NCBI GenBank assembly: GCA_028722305.1
Contig: JAQYHB010000037.1
Span: 1 to 64,000, forward strand
Length of the DNA stretch: 64,000 nt
Source of the DNA: Spirochaetales bacterium
GTDB lineage: Bacteria; Spirochaetota; Spirochaetia; Sphaerochaetales; Sphaerochaetaceae
Direction of reading: 5' to 3'
The notes beneath the pieces were generated by a model. That model was not told the origin of the DNA, did not search any database, and saw only the letters and a program-made list of their open reading frames with translations. The translations under genes and the position numbers were made by a program. This document shows positions 7,821 through 16,297 of the stretch, one piece after another. Numbering within the stretch: position 1 is the stretch's first letter; every line of letters starts with the position of its first letter.

Positions 7821-9710
7821 TCAGCCCTTCTGATTCAAGGCGCGGGTCGCGTTGAGCACCGCCAGGACCATGACGCCGACATCGGCAAAGACCGCCATCC
7901 ACATCGTCGCAAGGCCGAAGGCCGCAAGAACCAGGACCGCGACCTTGACAGCGATGGCGAAGACCACATTCTCCTTGGCGATGGCAAGCGTACGGCGGGC
8001 GATGCGGACCACAAGGGCGATTTTCGAGGGCTTGTCGTCCATCAGCACCACGTCCGCGGCATCGATGGCCGCATCGCTGCCCATCGCTCCCATGGCGATT
8101 CCGACATCGGCCCTGGCGAGCACCGGGGCGTCGTTGATGCCATCACCGACGAAAGCCAAGGTACGGCCTTGCTCCTTCGAGGCGAGAAGTTTCTCGACCC
8201 AATCGACCTTGTCGGCGGGCAACAGCTCGGCATGGCACTCGTCCAGTCCCAATTCCTTGGCGACCGACTCGGCGACCTCTTTCCTGTCCCCGGTCAGCAT
8301 GACGGTCTTTCGCACGCCTTCCGCCTTCAGGTTCTGGATGGCCTCTTTGGAATCACCCTTGACCGCGTCGGAAATCACGATATGTCCGGCATAGATGCCG
8401 TCGACCGCGACGTGGATGATCGTGCCCGTCTTCTCGCAGGGCTTCCACTGGGCGCCTATGGCATCCATCAGCTTCGTGTTGCCGACGCATACCACCCTGC
8501 CGTTGACTGTGGCTCGGACTCCCTGTCCGGCAACCTCCTCGACGTCCTCCACCGTGCAGCTGTCAGCTTCGTGCGGGTAGGCGGCCCGAAGAGAGGCGGC
8601 TATCGGATGGGTCGAGTAGCGCTCGACGTGGGCGGCGAGATGCAATAGCTGGGTCTCGTCCATCTCGGAGGGATGGACAGCAGTCACCTCGAACACACCC
8701 TTGGTCAGCGTTCCGGTCTTGTCGAAGACCACGATTCCCGCTTGGGAAAGCGCCTCAAGATAGTTGGACCCCTTGACCAGGATGCCCTGCTTCGAGGCGC
8801 ACCCGATACCGCTGAAGAAGGTCAACGGCACCGAGATGACCAAGGCGCAGGGGCAGGAGACCACCAGGAAGGTCAACGCGCGGATAAGCCAGGTGGAGAA
8901 ACTGGCAAGGAAGTCGCCGGAGAAAAGGGGTGGCAGGAAGGCGACGGCAAGCGCCCCAACCACCACGACCGGCGTGTAGATACGGGCGAAGCGGGTGATG
9001 AAGCGCTCGCTATGGCTCTTTCCCTCGCTGGCATGTTCGACCAGCTCGAGGATCTTCGACGCGGTCGACTCGCCAAACACCTTGGAGACCTTCATGCGGA
9101 TCAGGCCCCGCTGGTTGACACAGCCGGAGTACACGGAATCGCCCACGGAAACCTCCCGCGGGGCGCTCTCGCCGGTCAGGGCGACGGTGTCCAAGCTGGA
9201 AGCACCCTCGACCACCACGCCGTCCATCGGCACCTTCTCGCCTGGCTTGACGACGATGGTTTCCCCGACAGCCACTTCGTTGGGATCGACCACCAGCACC
9301 TTCCCATCCCGCTCGACGTTGGCCGTATCGGGCCTGATATCCATCAACCGGGTGATCGACTTGCGGCTGTTGTCCTCTGCCATATCCTCGAAGATCTCGC
9401 CGACCTGGAAGAAGAGCATGACGAAGACCGCCTCGGTGAACTCAGGCTCGGCTCCCGGCAGGAAGCCGATCACGAGGGCCCCGATGGTGGCGATTCCCAT
9501 CAGGAAATCCTCGCTGAAGACTTCCCCTTCCCGGATTTCCTCCCATGCCTCGGCCAGCACGTCATAGCCGACAACCAGATAGGGAACCAGATAGAGAAAG
9601 AACAGCGCCAGCATGGGAAAAGCTAGGCTCTTCTCCACAATCTTCAGGACAACCAGCAATACCGCGGCAAGCGCGACACGGACCAATTTCCGCCTTGCAT
9701 CCTGCTCCAT
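7821..9710 (-). CDS. Heavy-metal translocating P1B-type ATPase (Zn/Cd/Pb-type exporter)
   Basis: A 629-residue inner-membrane pump that uses ATP to move a soft divalent metal out of the cytoplasm. Visible motifs are the actuator loop VALTGES (177-182), the transmembrane CPC metal site (286-288), phosphorylation motif DKTGT with Asp330, the HP dipeptide in YSTHPIA and the hinge GDGINDAPVLARADVGIAMG. The CPC motif and ArsR neighbour fit the ZntA/CadA group. Unlike most ZntA proteins it has no N-terminal CxxC metal-binding domain: the first membrane segment begins within 15 residues. GAGGAGA seven bases upstream supports ATG 9710. Divergently transcribed from the ArsR gene and probably repressed by it. 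Confidence 0.93.
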   Translation of the reverse strand: MEQDARRKLVRVALAAVLLVVLKIVEKSLAFPMLALFFLYLVPYLVVGYDVLAEAWEEIREGEVFSEDFLMGIATIGALVIGFLPGAEPEFTEAVFVMLFFQVGEIFEDMAEDNSRKSITRLMDIRPDTANVERDGKVLVVDPNEVAVGETIVVKPGEKVPMDGVVVEGASSLDTVALTGESAPREVSVGDSVYSGCVNQRGLIRMKVSKVFGESTASKILELVEHASEGKSHSERFITRFARIYTPVVVVGALAVAFLPPLFSGDFLASFSTWLIRALTFLVVSCPCALVISVPLTFFSGIGCASKQGILVKGSNYLEALSQAGIVVFDKTGTLTKGVFEVTAVHPSEMDETQLLHLAAHVERYSTHPIAASLRAAYPHEADSCTVEDVEEVAGQGVRATVNGRVVCVGNTKLMDAIGAQWKPCEKTGTIIHVAVDGIYAGHIVISDAVKGDSKEAIQNLKAEGVRKTVMLTGDRKEVAESVAKELGLDECHAELLPADKVDWVEKLLASKEQGRTLAFVGDGINDAPVLARADVGIAMGAMGSDAAIDAADVVLMDDKPSKIALVVRIARRTLAIAKENVVFAIAVKVAVLVLAAFGLATMWMAVFADVGVMVLAVLNATRALNQKG

Positions 9711-9733
9711 ATTCTCATCTCCTCATATAATCA

Positions 9734-9751
9734 ATTAAACATTCATTTAAT
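9734..9751. promoter_or_regulatory. Candidate ArsR/SmtB-type operator
   Basis: An AT-rich perfect inverted repeat, ATTAAA-N6-TTTAAT, lies between the ATPase -10 box and its start codon. The AT-rich palindrome in an otherwise GC-rich region, between a metal ATPase and an ArsR gene, fits the operator of a metal-sensing repressor. Binding is inferred. Confidence 0.65.
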
Positions 9752-9763
9752 CTTAACGCCATA

Positions 9764-9792
9764 AGAGTATCTTCTCCCTCCAAGGAAGTCAA
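9764..9792 (-). promoter_or_regulatory. Sigma-70-type promoter of the metal ATPase
   Basis: TTGACT (-35, 9787-9792) and TACTCT (-10, 9764-9769) on the minus strand are 17 bases apart. The operator candidate at 9734-9751 lies just downstream in the untranslated leader. Confidence 0.7.
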
Positions 9793-9808
9793 TACGGCCC
9801 GCCACACC

Positions 9809-9837
9809 TTGCCCTCTTTCGGCTTCGACTTTATATT
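9809..9837 (+). promoter_or_regulatory. Sigma-70-type promoter of the arsR-like gene
   Basis: TTGCCC (9809-9814) and TATATT (9832-9837) are 17 bases apart, followed by a very strong ribosome site GGAGGAGGA before ATG 9856. Confidence 0.6.
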
Positions 9838-9855
9838 CCTTGGAGGAGGAGCGCC

Positions 9856-10197
9856 ATGTCCGAAAAGGGAAAGATCCATCAAAAGCTTGCTGCCGAAATG
9901 CCGGACACCGAGACGATCGCCACGGTCAGCGAGGCATTGAAGCAGTTGGGGGACCCATCGCGGCTTCGTGTCTTCTGGCTCCTCTGCCATACCGAGGAAT
10001 GCGTTTCGGATATCGCCGCCCTGGTAGGGATGTCCAGCCCGGCTGTCAGCCACCATCTCCGGCTGTTGAAGGCGGCTGGGCTGTTGGACACCCGCCGGGT
10101 GGGGAAAGAGGTCTATTACCGGGCGGCAGATAGCGACCTGGTCCGCAAACTCCATACCACCATCGAGGAGGTGGCGAGGATCTCCTGCCCGGACTGA
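9856..10197 (+). CDS. ArsR/SmtB family metal-responsive repressor
   Basis: A 113-residue winged-helix repressor. The helix-turn-helix reads VSDIAALVGMSSPAVSHHLRLLKAAGLL and the wing RRVGKEVYYRA. The alpha-3 region HTEECVSDI keeps Cys49 (with Cys44 earlier), and the C-terminal helix has His100, Glu104 and a final Cys111, all possible metal ligands. The pattern differs from the classic ELCVCDL arsenic/cadmium site, so the inducer is not settled; zinc or cadmium is likely from the neighbour. It faces the P-type ATPase across 145 bases that hold both promoters and an AT-rich palindrome. Confidence 0.92.
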   Translation: MSEKGKIHQKLAAEMPDTETIATVSEALKQLGDPSRLRVFWLLCHTEECVSDIAALVGMSSPAVSHHLRLLKAAGLLDTRRVGKEVYYRAADSDLVRKLHTTIEEVARISCPD

Positions 10198-10235
10198 TAT
10201 TGCGCATGGGGAAAAGGTCCGGGTATGATGGTGGC

Positions 10236-11072
10236 ATGAACCGACATATTGCCACCGCGCTTTGCGCGGCAAGTCTGCTTTCCCTCTCCCCTCTCGCCGC
10301 CGTGGCGCAGGGACCGTTCCATCTCTCCCCCGCCTTGGATTACAGCTTGGGCGCCAGCGGCATAGGTCTGCTTGGCTTCGACATGCTCTACACCAAGGTC
10401 TTGGAAAAAGATGACGGGATTGACAGCTATACCGTCCGCGACAAGGACGACGTCTGGGCCTTCGACCGCTGGGCGATGCACGACTACGACAAGACGATGG
10501 GCAACGTCAGCACGGCGGGCATGTACCTTACCTCCGCGCTCCCGCTGGTATTCTTCGCCGCGCCGAAGGAAGACTGGGGGACCATCTACGCCATGTACGC
10601 CGAGACGGTCTTCCTGAGCCAGGGGGTCAAGGAGTTTACCAAGGCCTTCGTCGACCGCGACCGCCCCTACATGTATTACGAGGGAGCGCCCTCCTCAAAA
10701 CTGGATGACGGAGACTACCATGACAGCTTCTTCAGCGGCCATGCCACCACCAGTTTCGCCGCGGCGACCTTCACCAGCTACGTCTTCTGCAAGGAATTCC
10801 CCGACTCGAAGTGGAAAATCCCGGTCATCGCGACCAGCTATGTGTTGGCCACCACCACCGCGGCGTTACGGGTCGCCGGCGGAAGCCACTTCCTCAGCGA
10901 CGTGCTGGTCGGTGCGGCCTTCGGAAGCCTGACCGGGTGGCTTGTGCCCTACCTGCATACGCTGAACTCCCCTGGCAAGGACAAGAGCGGAAACTTCGCT
11001 TCCCTCACGGGGAACGATTCGTTCCAAATTGCCGCATCCCCGTTTGGCATCACTGCCAGTTTGACTTTTTGA
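10236..11072 (+). CDS. Exported PAP2 family phosphatase
   Basis: A 278-residue protein with an N-terminal signal peptide (MNRHIATALCAASLLSLSPLAAVAQG). The three phosphatidic-acid-phosphatase motifs are KAFVDRDRP (136-144), SGH (167-169) and R212-x5-HFLSD with His218. It should dephosphorylate a lipid phosphate or another phosphoester at the periplasmic face. The frame is open upstream to TTG 10200, but ATG 10236 gives a clean signal peptide. It may be co-transcribed with arsR, 38 bases upstream. Confidence 0.87.
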   Translation: MNRHIATALCAASLLSLSPLAAVAQGPFHLSPALDYSLGASGIGLLGFDMLYTKVLEKDDGIDSYTVRDKDDVWAFDRWAMHDYDKTMGNVSTAGMYLTSALPLVFFAAPKEDWGTIYAMYAETVFLSQGVKEFTKAFVDRDRPYMYYEGAPSSKLDDGDYHDSFFSGHATTSFAAATFTSYVFCKEFPDSKWKIPVIATSYVLATTTAALRVAGGSHFLSDVLVGAAFGSLTGWLVPYLHTLNSPGKDKSGNFASLTGNDSFQIAASPFGITASLTF

Positions 11073-11103
11073 CGAAAACTTGTTTTTCAACAGGGTCATG
11101 CCT

Positions 11104-11111
11104 GCTATACT
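11104..11111 (+). promoter_or_regulatory. Extended -10 box of DUF819 gene
   Basis: TGCTATACT (11103-11111) has the TGn extension and lies 21 bases before ATG 11133. No convincing -35 is seen. Confidence 0.45.
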
Positions 11112-11132
11112 TCGGCTAGGCAGGCATGGCGT

Positions 11133-12332
11133 ATGAACACTTTGATTTCCCCGAACGATACTTGGATGCTTCTTGCCATCATGTGCGCGTCGGTGGCATT
11201 GGCGATGTACCTCGAACAGACGAAGAAGTGGGCGGCAAACATCTCCGGCTCCATCATCGTCCTCGTCATCGCCCTCGTCCTAGTCAACCTCCGCGTCATC
11301 CCGACCGCCGCCCCCGTCTTCGACGACATGGTCTGGGGCTATGCGGTGCCGATGGCGATTCCTCTGCTGCTTCTGAAGACCAACATCAGGCGCATCTGGA
11401 CCGAGACCCACCGCCTGCTTGCCATCTTCCTGATCGGTTCGGCAGGCACAGTCTGCGGTGTACTGCTCGCCTACCTGCTGCTCTCCCGCTTCGTTCCCTC
11501 GCTGGCCCAAGCGGCGGCGATGATGACCGGATCCTATATCGGTGGCGGAGTCAACTTCACCGCCTTGGCCGACGCTTTCCGAGCCGACAGTTCCCTGACA
11601 AGCGCCACAACGGTGGCCGACAACCTGAACATGGCCATCTATTTTCTGGTATTGATCGCCTTCGCGCGCAATGCCTTCATGCGGCGCCACTATCCGCACC
11701 CCTACAGTGACCAGGAAAGCGGGGATACGGATACGACGCAGGCGGCAACCTACTGGAGGCAGAAGCCGATTTCGCTGAGGGATATCGCCATCGACCTGGC
11801 CTATACCGTCTTGGTCGTCACCATCAGCCGCGCGCTTGGCAGATGGTGTCTTGCCCTGATTCCCCAGGGAGGCTGGTTCCTCAACATGCTCCGCACGTTC
11901 TTCGGCAGCCAGTACATCTGGATCACCACGATCAGCATGCTCTTCGCCACCTTCTGCTCCCAGCAGGCGGAACGGATGAGCGGGGCGGAGGAAATCGGCA
12001 CCTATCTGATCTATCTCTTCTTCTTCGCCATCGGCGTCCCCGCCTCGATTGGCGCAATCCTCCGAAGCGCGCCCTTGATGCTGCTCTTCTGCCTGATCAT
12101 CGTCCTGGTCAACATGCTCTTTTGCCTAGTCGGCGGAAAGCTGATCGGTTCCAGCCTTGAGGAAATCCTGCTCGCCTCCAACGCCAATATCGGAGGACCC
12201 ACCACCGCCGCTGGCATGGCGATCAGCCAGGGATGGACCAAACTGATCACCCCCTGCATGCTGGCCGGGACCTTCGGCTATGTGATCGGCACCTACGCCG
12301 GCATCATCGTCGGCACGTTGCTCGGAGCCTGA
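11133..12332 (+). CDS. DUF819 family membrane protein (YjcL-like)
   Basis: A 399-residue polytopic membrane protein. It matches DUF819 throughout, for example SGSIIVLVIALVLVNLRVIP near the N-terminus, the two inverted-repeat-like glycine-rich segments GSYIGGGVNFTALADAF and ANIGGPTTAAGMAISQGW, and the end GYVIGTYAGIIVGTLLGA. The family is thought to be a transporter because of this repeat architecture, but the substrate is unknown. It has its own promoter and no obvious partner gene. Confidence 0.87.
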   Translation: MNTLISPNDTWMLLAIMCASVALAMYLEQTKKWAANISGSIIVLVIALVLVNLRVIPTAAPVFDDMVWGYAVPMAIPLLLLKTNIRRIWTETHRLLAIFLIGSAGTVCGVLLAYLLLSRFVPSLAQAAAMMTGSYIGGGVNFTALADAFRADSSLTSATTVADNLNMAIYFLVLIAFARNAFMRRHYPHPYSDQESGDTDTTQAATYWRQKPISLRDIAIDLAYTVLVVTISRALGRWCLALIPQGGWFLNMLRTFFGSQYIWITTISMLFATFCSQQAERMSGAEEIGTYLIYLFFFAIGVPASIGAILRSAPLMLLFCLIIVLVNMLFCLVGGKLIGSSLEEILLASNANIGGPTTAAGMAISQGWTKLITPCMLAGTFGYVIGTYAGIIVGTLLGA

Positions 12333-12468
12333 GAACTAGCACATCAAGGATTCTTTCGCTATGCTTGTCCCCATGGCGCATTTGGCTACGCGATGGACAA
12401 GCCCGTATCTGACAATCAGCAGGATTCTCCTCTGGAAGCCATTGATGCCACCGCTCAGGAGCAAACGC

Positions 12469-13326
12469 ATGTCTGACAGGAACCGGAACCTTTTGCCATA
12501 CCAGCGCATCGAGAACAGCATACTGGGCCCTTACCGCAGCCGTCTGTGGGGGCCCTTCATCCATTCGGTCAAGGAATACCAGCTGATCCAGCCTGGAGAC
12601 AAGATCGCCGTCTGCATTTCCGGGGGCAAGGACTCGATGCTGATGGCAAAGCTGATGCAGCTTCTCCAGCGCTACTCCATCTTCCCCTTCGATGTGGTGT
12701 TCCTCGTCATGGACCCGGGCTACAACCAGCAGAATCGCCAGAAGATCGAGGACAACGCGAAGTTGCTTGGCATCCCCATCACGATATTCGAGACAAACAT
12801 CTTCGATCTGGCGGACAAGGCAGAAAAGTACCCCTGCTACCACTGCGCCCGCATGCGCCGAGGCCATCTCTACAAGAAGGCCAGAGAGCTCGGGTGCAAC
12901 AAGATCGCGCTGGGACATCATCTGAACGACGTGATCGAGACGGTCGTCATGGGCATGTGCTATTCCGCCGAGCTCCAGACCATGCCGCCCAAACTGCACA
13001 GCAAGAATTACCCGGGCATGGAGCTGATCCGGCCTCTGTATGCGATCTACGAGCATGACATCATCGCCTGGGCGAGGTACAACGGCCTCCAGTTCATCCA
13101 GTGCGCCTGCCGCGTCACCGATGGCCGGGAAGGAGAGACGGGAAGCAAGCGGAAAGAAATCAAACTCCTGATCCAACAGCTGAAAAAGGACAATCCGACC
13201 ATCGAGCAGTCCCTGTTCGGGGCGGTGCACAACGTGGTGGTCAACACCTTTCCCGCGTACAGGGACAAAAGAGGCAGGCACAGTTTCCTTGAGAAATACA
13301 ATGAAGGCTGGAAAACAGAGGAATAA
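12469..13326 (+). CDS. TtcA-like tRNA 2-thiocytidine biosynthesis protein
   Basis: A 285-residue PP-loop ATPase of the TtcA/TtuA group, which thiolates tRNA using an Fe-S cluster. The PP-loop is SGGKDS (51-56), the cluster-binding CxxC is CYHC (Cys123, Cys126) and a third Cys lies in FIQCACRV near residue 210. ALGHHLNDVIETV is the second signature of the family. AGGAG seven bases before ATG 12469 fixes the start; the frame is open upstream to 12361 but lacks conservation. It converges on the esterase gene with no spacer (stop 13326, next stop 13327). Confidence 0.87.
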   Translation: MSDRNRNLLPYQRIENSILGPYRSRLWGPFIHSVKEYQLIQPGDKIAVCISGGKDSMLMAKLMQLLQRYSIFPFDVVFLVMDPGYNQQNRQKIEDNAKLLGIPITIFETNIFDLADKAEKYPCYHCARMRRGHLYKKARELGCNKIALGHHLNDVIETVVMGMCYSAELQTMPPKLHSKNYPGMELIRPLYAIYEHDIIAWARYNGLQFIQCACRVTDGREGETGSKRKEIKLLIQQLKKDNPTIEQSLFGAVHNVVVNTFPAYRDKRGRHSFLEKYNEGWKTEE

Positions 13327-13983
13327 TCAGCGGAGCGCCCAGGTATAGCCCTTGGCGCACCTCTCGTCGCTTGGCATGAAATGACCCCCAGGGTTCCACT
13401 GGAGCGTCACCTCCACGCCCCGCTCACGGAGTTCCTGTTCCTGCAGCCTGATGCAATCGCCGACCTGCCGCATCACCGCATTGCGGGTCTGCTCCTCCTT
13501 CAGGCCAAGGCTGAGGTAGACCCTGCGCGCCAAGACAGGGTGCTCGCGCTCATAGTCCATCCACCCCGGATACCAGACCGAGGGGCTGGCGGCGACGACA
13601 CGGGGGAAAACCGGCGTCCGGGTGGCGGCCCACAGGGCGAAGAGCCCTGCCAGGGAATAGCCGCCGAGACCCATGGCGACATCCCCCAGGCGTTGCCTCA
13701 CCCAAGGAACCAAAACTTCGGTCATGTAGGCGAGTGTCAGCCCGCCCTTTCCTCCAAACGCCTCATTGCCGAAGACCGGCGGCGCGGGCCAGGGGGAAAG
13801 CTCGTCGTTCCAGTTCCTCAGGGGAAAGGCGACAAAGCCAAAGGGCTGCCCGCTGGAAATCATTCCAAGCTCCCGGTCAAGGGAGCCGTAGTCCCCGTCA
13901 AAGGTCGGCTGGAGCCAGACGAACCGGGCGTCCATAGGCAAATGGAAGCAGATCTCCCTATCCCCCACACGGCATCGTTCCAT
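13327..13983 (-). CDS. Putative alpha/beta-hydrolase esterase
   Basis: A 218-residue cytoplasmic alpha/beta hydrolase. The nucleophile elbow is GGYSLAG with Ser110, and the likely catalytic His is His201 in WNPGGHFMP; the oxyanion region is not clear. It resembles YbbA/Fes-type and D-family esterases, but the substrate is unknown. Its ATG (13983) overlaps the TGA of the aminotransferase gene by one base, so the two are translated as a coupled pair. Confidence 0.75.
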   Translation of the reverse strand: MERCRVGDREICFHLPMDARFVWLQPTFDGDYGSLDRELGMISSGQPFGFVAFPLRNWNDELSPWPAPPVFGNEAFGGKGGLTLAYMTEVLVPWVRQRLGDVAMGLGGYSLAGLFALWAATRTPVFPRVVAASPSVWYPGWMDYEREHPVLARRVYLSLGLKEEQTRNAVMRQVGDCIRLQEQELRERGVEVTLQWNPGGHFMPSDERCAKGYTWALR

Positions 13984-15155
13984 CACAGGTACTCTCCCAG
14001 CCGCTTCAGGCGATTGATCGCCTCGTCCAAGGTCGCCTGGCTTCTCGCGAAATGGAACCTGACCAGATGGTTCACTGGCTCCCGGAAGAAGCTGGAACCG
14101 GGGACGGCAGCGACTCCAATCTCCCGCGTCATCCATTCGCAAAACCGCAAATCGGTCCACCCTTGGAAACGGGGCGTATCCAGGAACGGCTGGATATCGA
14201 CCATGACGAAATAGCTTCCCTGGGGCACGTTGTGCCGTAGTCCCGCCTCGTCCAGCCCCTTCAGGAAGTGGTCGCGTTTTTCCTGGTACATGGCGGAAAG
14301 CTCCTCGTAGTAGGAGTCGGGCAGCGAAAGGCCCGCCACGGCCGCTTCCTGAAGCGGTGCGGCCGCCCCCACAGTCAAAAAGTCGTGGACCTTCTTGGCG
14401 TTCTCCACCACGTACTCGGGACCAATCAGGTAGCCCAGGCGCCAGCCGGTGATCGAGTAGGTCTTGGAAAGGGAGTTGCAGGTAATCGTGTGCTCCTTCA
14501 TGCAGGGCAGGCTGGCTATCGAGATATGGCGGGCAGGTTTGAAGACGATGTGCTCATAGACCTCGTCGGTGACCACGAAGGCATCATACTTGATTGCCAG
14601 CTTGGCAATCGCCTCCAGTTCCTCTCTGGTGAAGACCTTGCCGCATGGGTTCGACGGATTGCAGAGGATCAACGCCTTCGCCCCTTCCCGGAACCCTTTC
14701 TCGAGAAGGGAGAGATCGAACCGGTAGGTCGGAGGAACCAAGGGAATGAAGACCGGCTCCGCCCCGCTGAGGATGGCGTCGGCCCCATAGTTCTCATAGA
14801 AAGGAGAAAAGACCAATACCTTGTCACCTGGGTTGCAGATGGTCATCATCGCCACAATCATCGCCTCGGTGCTGCCGCAGGTGACCACGATTTCCTTGTC
14901 GGGATCCGGCTGCCAGCCGAAACCCTTGGCGGCTTTACGGCAGATTGCCTCGCGGAGGTTCTGGGCCCCGAAGGTGACCGAGTACTGGTGCGGACCTTGG
15001 AAGGCGACTTTCTCCAACGCCGCCATCAGTTCCCTTGGCGGATCGAAATCGGGAAACCCCTGGGAAAGGTTGATTGCCCCGACGCTGTCGCTGATGCGGG
15101 TCATTCGTCTGATCACACTATCGGTAAAAGCGCCTACCCGCTTGGAAAGTTCCAT
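13983..15155 (-). CDS. Class I/II pyridoxal-phosphate aminotransferase
   Basis: A 390-residue PLP enzyme of fold type I. The Schiff-base lysine is Lys231 in NSLSKTYSITGWRLGY; Asp197 and Tyr200 (VTDEVYEHI) contact the cofactor, and NPSNPCGKVF is the usual substrate-side loop. The start INLSQGFPDFDPP and overall pattern are closest to the kynurenine/methionine aminotransferase (YbdL/KAT) group. It is the first gene of a two-gene unit with the coupled esterase. Confidence 0.88.
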   Translation of the reverse strand: MELSKRVGAFTDSVIRRMTRISDSVGAINLSQGFPDFDPPRELMAALEKVAFQGPHQYSVTFGAQNLREAICRKAAKGFGWQPDPDKEIVVTCGSTEAMIVAMMTICNPGDKVLVFSPFYENYGADAILSGAEPVFIPLVPPTYRFDLSLLEKGFREGAKALILCNPSNPCGKVFTREELEAIAKLAIKYDAFVVTDEVYEHIVFKPARHISIASLPCMKEHTITCNSLSKTYSITGWRLGYLIGPEYVVENAKKVHDFLTVGAAAPLQEAAVAGLSLPDSYYEELSAMYQEKRDHFLKGLDEAGLRHNVPQGSYFVMVDIQPFLDTPRFQGWTDLRFCEWMTREIGVAAVPGSSFFREPVNHLVRFHFARSQATLDEAINRLKRLGEYL

Positions 15156-15262
15156 ACATCACCTCGAATCGGTTCCCATTTTCCACACTCTATGGAAGAA
15201 GAATCAAGAGATAATCGTCCCAACTGCTTGCCAACCAGCGAAAATTCGGTACCATTACGGCT

Positions 15263-16057
15263 ATGGTCTCGACAGTAAAACGGTTTCTCCACTACTTCTT
15301 CGCCAAAGAAGGCACCTACCCTCCTGCTGGTCTGCCTTCCATGGGCTGGTTCCTTCTGATGGTGACCACGTTCCTTTCCATCTACCATGGGCTGAAGCGA
15401 ACCGCCCAGTGCGGACATGAGGAAGTACGAAGGATACTCCGGCGCGACGCGGTGTTGCTCTGGATCCTTGAGATTGTCAAGATCGCCTATCGCTTTTTGA
15501 CCGGGTTCGCCACCAACCTGAACACCTGGCTTCCCCTGTATTTCTGCTCCATCACCCTGTACGCGATTGTGATGAGTTGCTCGAAAAACCCCTGTATCCA
15601 GCACATCGGCGATGTCTTCATCGCCACCGGGGGCCTTTGTGGCGGGTCCTGCTTCCTGCTCTATCCATCGACCTCTCTTCTCATCTTCCCCACCCTGCAC
15701 TACCTCTCCATCCACAGCTTCCTCTATCATGGGACGATGGTGTACCTGGGAATCCTGCTCTCCCGTAGCGGCACCGTCGACCTGAGGCGCTCCGACCTGA
15801 AGTACTACATGGCCTTCACCGGCTTCTTCTGCCTGCTCGCCTTGGTCATCAACCACAAGCTGGGGCTGAACATGATGTTCATCTCCGAGCCGATGGAGGG
15901 AACGATCCTCGACCCGATTTCCTGGATTCTCGACAGGGTCTACACCCCGGTGCTTGTCTTGGTGCAGATGACCGTCCCCTTCCTGGTGATCCTGCGCATC
16001 AAGCAGAAGAGCGGCCTGCTCAGCCGCCCATCCTGGTACCAGCCCATCGCAGAGTAA
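15263..16057 (+). CDS. TIGR02206/YwaF family membrane protein
   Basis: A 264-residue membrane protein with six or more hydrophobic segments. It matches the TIGR02206 (YwaF, TMEM164-like) family: RFLTGFATNLNTWLPLYFCSITLYAIVMS, an HYLSIHSFLYHGTMVYLG helix with conserved His residues, and NHKLGLNMMFISEPMEG. Function is not established. No ribosome site is visible before ATG 15263; a TACCAT box ends seven bases upstream, so transcription may start very close to the start codon. Confidence 0.83.
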   Translation: MVSTVKRFLHYFFAKEGTYPPAGLPSMGWFLLMVTTFLSIYHGLKRTAQCGHEEVRRILRRDAVLLWILEIVKIAYRFLTGFATNLNTWLPLYFCSITLYAIVMSCSKNPCIQHIGDVFIATGGLCGGSCFLLYPSTSLLIFPTLHYLSIHSFLYHGTMVYLGILLSRSGTVDLRRSDLKYYMAFTGFFCLLALVINHKLGLNMMFISEPMEGTILDPISWILDRVYTPVLVLVQMTVPFLVILRIKQKSGLLSRPSWYQPIAE

Positions 16058-16260
16058 CACCATACGTGCCGAAATCAGGATATTGGCCCGGTGTCGCTTT
16101 TGCCGGATCCGTATGCTTTGCCTTGAGCAATGCCCCCGTATCCCTCTGCAATCAGAGAATTTCATATTCCTGTTGTCTGCGAAGCGCATGGAGTGCGTTT
16201 TTCCCGTAAACTTGCAAAATTTCGGGAAGCAATCGGATGCCATGGCATGGAAAATCATGC

Positions 16261-16290
16261 TATACTTTTCCGTATGTCGGATCGGAGGAG
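16261..16290 (+). promoter_or_regulatory. Extended -10 box and ribosome site for the GGDEF pair
   Basis: TGC-TATACT (-10 at 16261-16266) is followed at 16284-16290 by a consensus GGAGGAG, seven bases before an in-frame TTG (16298). This favours TTG 16298 over ATG 16274, which lies about where transcription should begin. Confidence 0.55.
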
Positions 16291-16297
16291 ACAGTCT

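Noticed and set aside
12361-12468. 36-codon N-terminal extension of the TtcA-like gene
   Set aside because: Lacks conservation; ATG 12469 has AGGAG at correct spacing and begins the family part.
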